17,733 nucleotides of DNA from Gloeopeniophorella convolvens (Eukaryota > Basidiomycota > Agaricomycetes > Russulales): assembly GCA_022496205.1 (NCBI GenBank), contig WTXD01000209.1, positions 1 through 17,733 on the forward strand. The letters are read 5' to 3'. Shown piece after piece: positions 1-8,927 of the stretch (its first letter is position 1; each line of letters starts with the position of its first letter). The position numbers and the translations under genes were made by a program. The notes beneath the pieces were generated by a model. The model did not search any database and had not been told where the DNA came from. It saw nothing but the letters and a program-made list of their open reading frames with translations.

Positions 1-1317
1 AGAGCTGACAATCGCAGAACTTGTCCCAGTACAACGAAGGGCTCCCTTCGCTCAGGAAGAAAACACCGCACCCATAGAACTCAGAGGGGAAGGAGAGAGA
101 GCAATCCACCACAACCCGAACACGGTTACTACATTGTCCTCGGCGGACGAACCTTACGAGTCCACTTCTCAACCGACCAAGGCTGGAACTACGTCCAGCA
201 GACAGGCGACCAGTACCAGATTACATCATCAGTAATCGCCTTAGGAATCCCGAACCGAGAAACCATCGCACAGTGGTTTTGGGACCATCCTATCCACAAC
301 TCCCCTGAGCGAACTACCCCCACATCTACTCAGCCCCAACATTCCTCCCTCACAGGCGTTACTCAACGCCTTGAAGAAGCCGCTGTGGCACTTATTACCC
401 CGACACCTGATCCTACATCCATATTAGCGCACGAGATGGCTGAAGAAACTCGAGTCGATTCCACGATCACAGCAGCCCGACAAGATAACGGAAAGCTTAT
501 AGGAGAAGCCCCATTCATCTTCAATGGAGAATCCAAACGCTATGCCGACTTCATGCAGCAGTTTAACCTCTATGCCTTCCTGAACAACGATAACTCGACG
601 TTCACTGACCCCCTAAAGAAAATCTCCTTCTGCCTCACGTACTTCTGAGGCGCTATCGTAACCGACTGGGTTCAGAGGCAGATCAAATGGCTTGAAAAGA
701 TCAAAGCTAATAGCGTCCTCGACCCACCAGTACCCTACACGACAAAGGATACCACTTGGACAGTGTTTAAGGACACCCTTGATAAGTGGTTCCTGAACCG
801 AGGAACGGCAGTCAATGCCAAACTCCTCCTGGCGAACCTGAAGTTTCGAGCTCCCGAACCTATTGAAGAGTACATCGGAAGGTTCCGCACTCTTGCAGAA
901 CGAGGAAACTTTCACCTCGATGCCGAAGCCACCATCATCATGTTCCTCCAATTATTTCCAAATGCCCTCGTCCGGGAAACCACACGACAGGGGGGAGACA
1001 TATTCGGAGTAAACCCTGGCAGCACACAATGGACTTTCGACCAATGGGCTGAGAAGCTTTGCAACCAGCAGCTTCAGTACCAGCTCATGAAAGAAATCTA
1101 CGGAAACCAGGAAAGCCCGAGACAGCAGCCACGATTCCAGATACAATGGCCTGGAGGAGGAGGACAGCCATCTCAGAACAATGGAGTAGTCCCCATGGAC
1201 GTAGACATGCTAACGGTCAATCAGACCCAGACGTTCGTCTATCAGAAGGGGAAGAAGCTCACGCCCAATGAACAAACTCAGTACATGCAGCAGGGGCGCT
1301 GTTTCCACTGCGGCTAG
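1..1317 (+). pseudogene. Ty3/gypsy-type gag fragment (older copy, 5' truncated by window)
   Basis: This is a retrotransposon capsid (Gag) reading frame, open from base 1 in frame 1. It is interrupted by TGA at 646-648 and resumes in the same frame to TAG at 1315-1317. Capsid-like stretches flank the stop: FNGESKRYADFMQQFNLYAF before it, and WTVFKDTLDKWFLNRG and EPIEEYIGRFRTLAERG after it. The end reads CFHCG, stop, QGH, which is the start of a CCHC zinc knuckle whose last Cys is missing. The first ~110 bases look more protein-like in frame 2 (ELTIAELVPVQRRAPF), suggesting another frameshift near 110. The TGA probably replaces an Arg CGA codon. Coding similarity stops right after the knuckle and no pol follows. 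The capsid does not resemble that of the second gypsy element, so this is a separate family. Role is sure at the Retrotrans_gag level; the exact clade is not known. Confidence 0.8.
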
Positions 1318-1755
1318 CAAGGACATATTTCACATATGGACCAAGACCTGCTATATCACTTGTGGAACGGCCCGACCGCAGAATCTCCATATGACTCATG
1401 GACAGCCGACGTTGGCTGACCGGACCGTTTTCACCTATCAGTCATAGCATTGGCCGACCATATACCAAAACAGACTGTGCAAGCGTCACTTTGAATGAAG
1501 GAATGGTTGGAAAAACATAAAATGAAGTTTCTAAGGAGTGTTCAGAGAATGTTTGAGTAGTATTCAAGTATTGTTCAAGTATTGATCAATGATGAACACA
1601 TGTGTAATTCAGTAGAGTGAGTAGATACATCAGATGATTCCAAGGACCCCCACTATACACATAACTCAGGTGGTGAGTGGTAACTTAAGATGAATGAGTG
1701 TTACCACGTTACATTACATACTATGTAGTGTACTCTGAGTGCATACAAGGCAGAA

Positions 1756-1930
1756 ACACGGACCGTGTGAGTGCTATCAAACGGACCATGCAAAGGCCCT
1801 ATAAGCAAATCATATAAAATCTGTATATATAGTTCAGTTACACTACATGTGCACGGTCCGTGCATGGAACAGTCCATGCACAAAATGGTCTGTGTAGAAA
1901 ATGGTCCGTGTAGAGAACGGTCCATGTTTA
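1756..1930. repeat. Cluster 1 of CACGGaCCGTG-type palindromic motifs
   Basis: Two near-perfect palindromes with a single unpaired central base are seen: acacggAccgtgt at 1756-1768 and tgcacggTccgtgca at 1850-1864. Around them lie at least five half or degenerate copies (cggaccatgc near 1783, cagtccatgc near 1870, ggtctgtgtag near 1887, ggtccgtgtag near 1902, cggtccatg near 1918) in both orientations. Function unknown; the form would suit binding sites for a dimeric protein or transposase. Confidence 0.6.
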
Positions 1931-2477
1931 GAATGATTAATGAACAGATTAGATCATGTTAGAGAATAGACTATGCACAGATCAGACTGTGCAGGCAGTA
2001 TAGGTAATATCTAAAGTGAACTACTCATTCATAACCTGTTATGCTAGGTATACAGAGTAGACAGGACTGCATCAATCAAGCTGTTGTAATGGCTATACTC
2101 AGATGGCTTTGATTATCCAGGTGTCAAGCATCATAAGACATATCTTTATCTACAAGTAAGATATGCTCTCAAACTGAGAATACACTCTGCAAAGTCCTTC
2201 AATATGAAAAGGAGCCAGAGATAAAGCATGTCCATTGGGGAGTGCAATATACACTACAAGAATATTAGACTAGTTGTGAAGACTAATATACAATGGAGTA
2301 TAGTAAGTGTATTAGATGTGCAGGACTAAATATATCAAGTGACTGCAAGGTTGTCCACCACACACATAATGCAAGCACTATAGAATAGATCATAAAGGGA
2401 TAACAATCAGACCATGTATAATTAGAACTGATTGGATTAGATTATGTGAGTTGAATGAATTAGATTGATCATATGAC

Positions 2478-2562
2478 ACAGACTGTGCGAAACGGACTGT
2501 GTGAAACGGACCGTGCGACAGGACCTGCGACAGGGACCTTGCAGACCGGACCGTGTGAATAG
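2478..2562. repeat. Cluster 2 of the same motif, as a degenerate tandem array
   Basis: Six consecutive units of about 12-16 bases follow one another: cagactgtgcga, aacggactgtgtga, aacggaccgtgcga, caggacctgcga, cagggaccttgcaga, ccggaccgtgtga. The core GGACYGTG is the same as in the cluster near 1756-1930. The array ends about 30 bases before the putative gypsy LTR. Confidence 0.6.
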
Positions 2563-2592
2563 CACATGACAAGTCTAGGCCTTCTCTTCAAT

Positions 2593-3371
2593 TGTTGGGG
2601 CCAGAAAACATATTGGGGTATTAGAGCACCCTATCACTCTCTATCACTTCATCTACATTACCATCACCTACAACAACATGTCAACCCTAGCTGAACTCTC
2701 CACATTCTCTGCTCTTGTCACAAACACTAGAGCCTCAAGGAGGTCGAACTGCTCAGAACACTAAAGCGAACCCAGCCCTACCAGTAAACACCCTACACGT
2801 TGCTACAATGCGACACGTACCACTCACATTGCGACTACAAGTCGAAATGCATCACATGACCCTTCACCCCCATTCCTCACCCTACTCCCTAATGGCCAAT
2901 TAACCCTGGAATACCCCCAAGATCCCGGACTAGGGATCTCTCAGAATGGCCATATTACTCGTCCCAAAGTGACCAGAACCTTGATCAAGGTGAAACACTT
3001 CATGTGTCCTCTTTGGGACTCTGATCATCAAGAACTCCATGGGGCCTCAAGCCCCACTCTACGATGGAATCTAAGAAGCGTATCAGAGAGGAGAGGTTAT
3101 AGGGAATCTCCTCTGGAATCCCCATCAGTAATTAGACCAGATTTGTATGGGGGGTCTCCAGTAGTATATAAGACCCCCATGTATCGCCCAGTGGTCCTCA
3201 GACTGTCCATCTGTGGCACTCTCATCTGTACCTAGCACTGCAATAGCACTGTTAGTGTGTTCCCACTCTGCTCCTGCATATCGCAGCTCATCTTCTGTCT
3301 TTCCCCCTGTAAACGCTCTCCAAATCCTTCTGCTATCCTCTCTGCGCGCACACCGCAAGTGAGTCTTGACA
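2593..3371 (+). repeat. Putative 5' LTR of the gypsy element
   Basis: The stretch starts TGTTGGGGCC and ends CTTGACA, so it has the TGT...ACA ends typical of LTRs. It contains a TATA box at 3165-3172 and pyrimidine-rich, initiator-like sequence after it. A TGG-starting candidate primer-binding site lies two bases beyond the end. No protein frame in it is convincing. The U3-like part holds several inverted repeats: gatccc/gggatc (2921-2938), gtcccaaag/ctttgggac (2961-2969 with 3011-3019), a 14-bp palindrome (2978-2991) and ggggc/gcccc (3041-3055). Its partner LTR is not in the window, so both boundaries and any target duplication remain unverified. Confidence 0.5.
3165..3172 (+). promoter_or_regulatory. 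TATA box of the gypsy LTR
   Basis: The sequence TATATAAG lies about 200 bases before the putative LTR end, where the U3/R boundary of an LTR promoter is expected. It would drive the full-length genomic transcript rightward. Confidence 0.5.
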
Positions 3372-3373
3372 TT

Positions 3374-3391
3374 TGGACAGTCTCTTACACC
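3374..3391 (+). other. Candidate primer-binding site of the gypsy element
   Basis: TGGACAGTCTCTTACACC begins with TGG, the complement of a tRNA 3' CCA end, two bases after the putative LTR end. The rest would pair with the acceptor stem of a tRNA that I cannot identify. Placement depends on the LTR boundary being correct. Confidence 0.35.
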
Positions 3392-3412
3392 CTCTGATCA
3401 GCTGCGACCTTA

Positions 3413-6151
3413 GTGTCTTACTCTTACTCTGAAATCACTGCACCCCGGACTGTGCTCCTCTTGGACCGTACTCAACCTCAGGCACTGATTCGCCCCTCGT
3501 CCCATCTTGACCTCGACGCTCCCACCTCTGGACCGTCCAACCCCCTTGACTACGGCACTCCCACTCGCGGACTGTCTCCTGAACTTCAGTACCCTCCTCT
3601 CGTCTCTACTCCTCGTCCTCCACCCACGCCTCGTTCTCCATCATATCATCCACGTTCCCCATCTCCAATCAACGTCGAACCAGGACAAATCCTCGACATT
3701 CTCACTATACCATCTCACTCTCCCTCTCCTCATCACTCGGCCTTCAACTTTCTAGTCCGCCTCAGAGCTCAACAGGTGCAGGAACGCTTCGCAGAAATTG
3801 TACGCACCTTAGTCATCCCTCAGTCTCCCACTCCTGGCCCCTCTCGCACTGGTGAACAAGCTCCCAGCCCCTTGGTCGAGCCTACTCCAACCTCCCCTGT
3901 CATATCCACTCCCCAGCCTCGCCTGTCGCGTTTTTTGCCTCTTTACTCCCCTTCACATCTCTCTATCCTTGCCCCTTCTCCTCGTCCTGCATCGTCGATG
4001 CATACTCCTGCACTCAGTCCTGCTCTTGCTCCTACTCCTCATCTTGTACCAACTCCCATACCCTCGCGAGCAGCGACGGTATCCCCTTTAATCTTCGCCT
4101 CCAATCCAGCACCCGCTCCCGCTCTTGAGATCTTAGTCGACGTCGCAGTCGAGCAAATCCTTGATCAAGCACCTCCCCCATACCAGGCTCCACCTCGTTG
4201 CTCTCCCTCCATCTCTGAGTTCAGTGAGGACCTCACTGACTACGCCAAAAACCACTTCGTCCTCCCTCGCCGTGCACCATCCCCTGACTATGCTCACACC
4301 AACCACTACTACCACGAGCACATCACCCAAGTCCTACATGGTTATCCAGCAGCAATTGGCAACCATCACCAGCCCTTCCACGTTCCTCGCATCAGCAGCG
4401 CCCTTTACTACCTCACCCACTTCGACGAGTTTCTCCCTGAAGTATGCCCCTTCAGGTCGATTATCCTCCCAAGCACTACATCACCATCCCTTCCACGCGC
4501 GTGAACGGAGACGGTCCACCTTATGCACCACAACGCATCTGTGCCGTCACTGTGTACGTTCCCCCCTGCCGAGAACTTCCACTTGGTGCCATCCGTTACG
4601 ACTTCACCTACCACCTCATCCATACCTTCAACAAACTCCCTTCGGTACCCAACGACTCTACGAAGGAGCAAGAATTCCCCTTCGACATATCGACTTCCTT
4701 AACAGCCGCGTCCTCACTACTGAAGGCAATCTCACTTCAATCACGGTCGCCTCATCCGCATCGACAATCGTACTCTATTGTGAACGACGCCTGCAGCCTC
4801 TACCCTCACCTTAAACTCTTCACCGCCTACGCCCGCGTTCCCAACAACATCAAGGAGATAGGCGACGACCCCTTCCTTGCCCTCGACCTTAACCTCATCG
4901 CCATCGTTCAAATTCCGGTAGAAGAGTTCCTGTAAACCAAGTCGAATACTTGTACCAGTAGTAGTATCTGCCCAATTACTTTCTAGAGTGCGTAGCACCT
5001 CTGTGGGAGATACTATTGACTCAGACTCGACTCAGTGGAAGCACCACCCCAAGTATTGCTTGAAGGACTTCACCTTATTCCTTACAACGACGACAATCGC
5101 CTAACCTTTGACCAAGCCTACCGACGCTTCTTTGACAAATATTATCAAGTCCTTCATCGCATTATCCGACTCCAGTTCTATGACCCTCGCGCTCGTGTCC
5201 ACGACTTCTCTACTGACACTCTAGTTCGCTCTGACTCTTGGCTCACTCCTGTCTTAACAAGACTTCGACGATCTCTCCCATTCGGACAACTCTTTGACAA
5301 CGATCTACACCTTAGCCACTGGTTCAATGCTGAAAGGAACATGTCCAAAGTGCTGTAGAAGAACAGCACCTCTTTTGGTTCCTTCAACAACCTAGTGGTG
5401 TATGCTGGGAACCCATTCAAACCAGCAACCTTTGGCTGGAACTGAACTCTTCTGGTGGAACATCGTCCAAGTCCACAAAGAACATCTATCGAAAAATCCT
5501 TCGGCCATCAATTACTATCTTGAACGCTTCATCACTACTCCGTACCAGACTCGTCTCCACTTCGCTCAACTTGTTCTACTTCAAGAAAACCCTTTAGTAC
5601 CTCTCTACTCTATCCCTCCGGCCCCTTCTGCAATTATACTTTGCACCTGCAAGACGCACATTGGATCATAAGTAACCCTCTCGACCTCGACCTTGTCCAA
5701 TCAAGCAACGATTTCCTGTATCCTGTACCTCAACGACCTCCTCCTATTCCTCCTGCAAACCCTGGATCAGACGTTGGAGAAAAGAGTTGGAACAACGCCC
5801 CAAGCATCATCAGTAACTTCAGTCTCGACGAAGAACAAGATGCACCAGACAACAATGTGCCCAACATCCACACCATTAGTGACCTCAACCTACAAGACAC
5901 CAGTGACCTTACCGACACCCAGTATTTAGAGATCTAGTCAGATCCTCCTGTACCCTGTATTTTAGACTATCAGAGTCTTTCTGTCGCAATCCTGGCATCC
6001 AGACCTAATCGTCGACGGTCTCCCAGACACCATCCTCCGACACCACTACCTCAAGTAGCATTACCACCAGTACAACGTACACCGACCCCTGAAGATCCAA
6101 GAAACCTCAGTAGAACCCGACTCATCGACATCCAATGTGATAACGTTGCAC
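3413..6151 (+). pseudogene. Gypsy 5' gag-side reading frame, first part, multiply frameshifted
   Basis: A long coding relic spread over changing frames: frame 2 at 3413-4504, frame 1 at ~4444-4935, patches in frames 2 and 3 to ~5034, frame 1 at 5035-5358, short patches, frame 2 at ~5440-5671, then frame 1 from 5641. The first ~280 codons are Pro/Ser/Thr-rich and disordered-looking. The middle is a folded-looking, Tyr-rich region (HFDEFLPEVC, then PLQVDYPPKHYITIP, then AIRYDFTYHLIHTFNKLP). The end is again Pro-rich (PVPQRPPPIPPANPG). A TAG at 5935-5937, probably from CAG, interrupts the last frame, which continues open into the foldback insertion site. The only start codon in context is GTG at 3413, so the original ATG may be mutated. 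I recognise no named domain; the assignment comes from continuity with the gag at 8920-10522. Confidence 0.6.
6144..6151. repeat. Left target-site duplication of the foldback element
   Basis: CGTTGCAC here is repeated exactly at 8920-8927 on the other side of the element. The copies are in the same codon phase (GTT GCA C) of the interrupted gypsy frame, as expected of a true duplication inside a coding sequence. Confidence 0.75.
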
Positions 6152-6241
6152 CAATACTGATGGTTAACTTTGTAAAAACTACTTCACTAATATCCACAAT
6201 AGTGAAGTACTTTTTCACACTAACAACCACAGCAGTAGTAC

Positions 6242-6275
6242 CATAGTAGTAACTACTATGCTTTGAAAGCATAGT
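6242..6275. repeat. Two overlapping short palindromes near the arm tip
   Basis: CATAGTAGT-A-ACTACTATG (6242-6260) and ACTATGCTTT-G-AAAGCATAGT (6255-6275) are both perfect around a single central base and share bases 6255-6260. They can form alternative hairpins. The right arm has the mirror copy at about 8798-8831. Confidence 0.8.
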
Positions 6276-6292
6276 ATATACTACTACTGGTT

Positions 6293-6526
6293 GTTACTGT
6301 AGTACTATAGTGTATACTACACTGGCTATTACTGTGATACTATAGTGTATACTACACTAGTTATTACTGTGATACTATAGTATATACTACACTGATTGTT
6401 ACTGTAGTATTGTAGTATATACTATACTAGTTACTACTGTGGTGATATAGTAAATACTACATTGGTTGTTACTGCAAAAGGCTAGTAAATACTATAGTGA
6501 TTACTACTATAGCTATTATAGTAAAT
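6293..6526 (+). repeat. 35-bp tandem repeat, about 7 copies (left arm)
   Basis: Units start at 6293, 6328, 6363, 6398, 6433, 6468 and 6503 (last one partial). A typical unit begins ATTACTGTGATACTATAG and continues with GTATACTACACT. Each contains a near-palindromic AGTGTATACTACACT core. The array recurs inverted at about 8547-8780. Confidence 0.85.
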
Positions 6527-6583
6527 AAAAGATTAATCTAAAGGGTAGATAAGATATAGATAACTGATTAAGGCTAATAAGAA

Positions 6584-6943
6584 GATCTAGCCACTAGATA
6601 ACTGCTGATAGTAAGATTCAAATGATAGATAAGGGTTGATAAGAAGATCAGATTTATAGATTAGCACTGATAAGAGATCTTAGTAGTAGATCAACACTGA
6701 TAAGATAATATGGCTAAGTGATTAAGATTGATAAAGAGATCTATTATCTAAATAAAGGATGATAAGGAGATCTAGATAGTAGATAAGGATTAATAAAATG
6801 GATCTAGATAATAGATAAGGATTGATAAGAAGATCTAGATAATAGATAAAGATTGATAAGAAGATCTAAATGGTAGATAAAGATTGATAAGAAGATCTAA
6901 ATAGTAGATAAAGGGTGATAAGAAGATCTAGATAGGAGATAAG
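6584..6943 (+). repeat. 31-bp tandem repeat, about 12 copies (left arm)
   Basis: Units begin GATCTAGATA and end ATTGATAAGAA. The best copies are at 6801-6831, 6832-6862, 6863-6893 and 6894-6924; flanking copies are 30-32 bases and more diverged. Most units carry GATC. The array recurs inverted at about 8130-8489. Confidence 0.85.
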
Positions 6944-7087
6944 ATATAAGAAAAAAACCTAGATAAAAGATCTTGATAGTAAATTTACATTAATAAGAGA
7001 ATATAAAGATTGTTTTGACTACTTAGATTAGATTAGATTAGAAGTGTTATAATTATATAGCCATAAAGGGTGTGAGCCATAGTAGAC

Positions 7088-7985
7088 CAATGTTATAATC
7101 TCTCATCTTTCTCTTTTCTTTTAATATACTTCAACTTTATAATAACTCACACCTATGTTCTACTACTTACTTCTTGTCTAACATCACCTAGATTATTTTA
7201 CAACTCAGGTGCCCTATACACCAACTTCCAGTGCAATTTGAGAGCATACACTACTAAACTCTACCATTTTTTACTTAGTTTCTACATTCACTTATCCTCT
7301 TAGACTATATAACTATATCTTACTAATACCTTTCTTTTCATTGGTTATTTCCTTCTTTATACACTCATTTACTTTATATCTTTTCATCTTAGAGTTTTAT
7401 AGCTACCTAGGAATGGGCTCAGGATAACTTACTAATAGGTCTCTAGATAATAGAAACACTCAACAAGCATTCCTATAGGATGGGTAAAGTTATAGCTAAT
7501 GTTTCTTGGAGTTACCTAATAGTTTTAGTTAGTTCCCTTAGACACTAAGACCCCTAAGGTGCAGTGTATATCTGAGGAAGAAGATTAGGCTAGTAGGTTG
7601 TAGAAGTACATCATAACTTATATTAAAGCAGTCTTAAGCTAACTCATGTAGGCTGGGGTTAAGTCTTAGAATACTATACTTAGAACTCAGTATATAAGCA
7701 CCCTATAGTGTATGGAGAGCACCTTAAGCCTATTCTCCTTATTGCCTCTATTATCCTAGCTGAATTATATCTCCTTATATTAGAACAATAGTAGAATGTA
7801 TGCTAAGACTATAGAATGCCTTAAACCTTTATAGTTATAAGCACTCTTAACTTTCAAATGCTTAAAAGGGTTGATTGCTCCTTATAACTATAAATACAAC
7901 CTTACAACTAGCTTTAGACACTGCTACAACATATCAGAACTAATCTAGAAACACTACCTTGTTTAAGACTGTAACCTAGTGCTTA
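7088..7985. other. Loop of the foldback element, no intact gene
   Basis: This AT-rich stretch between the arms has no open frame longer than 60 codons on either strand. One plus-strand frame (about 7535-7740) reads like weak coding sequence, for example SEEED then ASRL then KYIITYIKAVLS, broken only by TAG and TAA codons. It could be the ghost of a transposase, but I cannot identify a family. TATATAAG occurs at about 7691. Confidence 0.6.
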
Positions 7986-8904
7986 GTCTACCATGGCTCA
8001 CACCCTTTATGGCTATATAATTATAACACTTCTAATCTAATCTAATCTAAGTAGTCAAAACAATCTTTATATTCTCTTATTAATGTAAATTTACTATCAA
8101 GATCTTTTATCTAGGTTTTTTTCTTATATCTTATCTCCTATCTAGATCTTCTTATCACCCTTTATCTACTATTTAGATCTTCTTATCAATCTTTATCTAC
8201 CATTTAGATCTTCTTATCAATCTTTATCTATTATCTAGATCTTCTTATCAATCCTTATCTATTATCTAGATCCATTTTATTAATCCTTATCTACTATCTA
8301 GATCTCCTTATCATCCTTTATTTAGATAATAGATCTCTTTATCAATCTTAATCACTTAGCCATATTATCTTATCAGTGTTGATCTACTACTAAGATCTCT
8401 TATTAGTGCTAATCTATAAATCTGATCTTCTTATCAACCCTTATCTATCATTTGAATCTTACTATCAGCAGTTATCTAGTGGCTAGATCTTCTTATTAGC
8501 CTTAATCAGTTATCTATATCTTATCTACCCTTTAGATTAATCTTTTATTTACTATAATAGCTATAGTAGTAATCACTATAGTATTTACTAGCCTTTTGCA
8601 GTAACAACCAATGTAGTATTTACTATATCACCACAGTAGTAACTAGTATAGTATATACTACAATACTACAGTAACAATCAGTGTAGTATATACTATAGTA
8701 TCACAGTAATAACTAGTGTAGTATACACTATAGTATCACAGTAATAGCCAGTGTAGTATACACTATAGTACTACAGTAACAACCAGTAGTAGTATATACT
8801 ATGCTTTCAAAGCATAGTAGTTACTACTATGGTACTACTGCTGTGGTTGTTAGTGTGAAAAAGTACTTCACTATTGTGGATATTAGTGGGTAGTTTTTAC
8901 AAAG
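7986..8904 (-). repeat. Right inverted arm of the foldback element
   Basis: Reverse complement of 6168-7087, starting gtctaccatggctcacaccc and ending gtagtttttacaaag. It carries the 31-bp array (about 8130-8489) and the 35-bp array (about 8547-8780) in mirror order. Confidence 0.9.
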
Positions 8905-8919
8905 ATAATCACTAGGGCT

Positions 8920-8927
8920 CGTTGCAC
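8920..8927. repeat. Right target-site duplication of the foldback element
   Basis: Second copy of CGTTGCAC. The next codons (CAC CAT CTA GAA ATT ATC) continue the gypsy reading frame. Confidence 0.75.

Larger units (their letters stand above)
1318..2592. other. Non-coding spacer between two retrotransposons
   Basis: No credible coding frame is present; frames longer than 60 codons here lack any recognisable protein. The stretch holds two clusters of a short palindromic motif (listed separately) and a small direct repeat at about 1561-1586 (TTCAAGTATTG twice). The motif CAGACTGTGC recurs at about 1471 and 1983. It may be remnant LTR or non-autonomous element sequence, but I found no terminal repeats to prove that. 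Confidence 0.6.
6168..7087 (+). repeat. Left inverted arm of the foldback element
   Basis: The arm starts ctttgtaaaaactac and ends gtgtgagccatagtagac, and is the reverse complement of 7986-8904. In order it holds a 60-bp outer segment, nested short palindromes (6242-6275), about seven 35-bp repeats, about twelve 31-bp repeats, and a 140-bp inner segment with a GATTA run near 7024-7040. Confidence 0.9.
6152..8919. mobile_element. Foldback-like non-autonomous DNA element, CpG-free
   Basis: Two inverted arms of about 920 bp (6168-7087 and 7986-8904) flank an 898-bp loop. The arms pair almost perfectly: I found one indel plus mismatch near 6184, one mismatch at 6668 and one near 7081. The 16 outermost bases on each side pair only partly. 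Arms made of tandem repeats recall Drosophila foldback elements, while 8-bp duplications are typical of hAT transposons; I cannot assign a superfamily. No intact transposase is encoded, so movement would need a protein supplied elsewhere. The whole 2768 bp, arms and loop, contains no CG dinucleotide, unlike the CpG-containing gypsy sequence on each side. Confidence 0.85.

Noticed and set aside
2715..3358. Short open frames on both strands in the putative gypsy LTR
   Set aside because: They are low in protein character and lie within a sequence with LTR ends, a TATA box and inverted repeats.
3507..4330. Overlapping Leu-rich and His/Thr-rich frames within the Pro/Ser-rich gypsy region
   Set aside because: They are alternative-frame readings of CT-rich codons for Pro and Ser; the frame at 3413 links best to the downstream coding relic.
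6163..6168. TTAA or TA as target duplication of the foldback element
   Set aside because: The matching sequence on the right side is not identical, whereas CGTTGCAC is exact on both sides and restores the host frame.
6293..6943. CRISPR-like regular repeats
   Set aside because: Units of 31 and 35 bp abut each other without unique spacers and are mirrored in an inverted arm; the context is eukaryotic transposons.
7022..7042. TTAGATTAGATTAG run as telomere-like repeat
   Set aside because: The unit is GATTA rather than TTAGGG, is only about four copies long, and is mirrored in the other arm as part of the foldback element.
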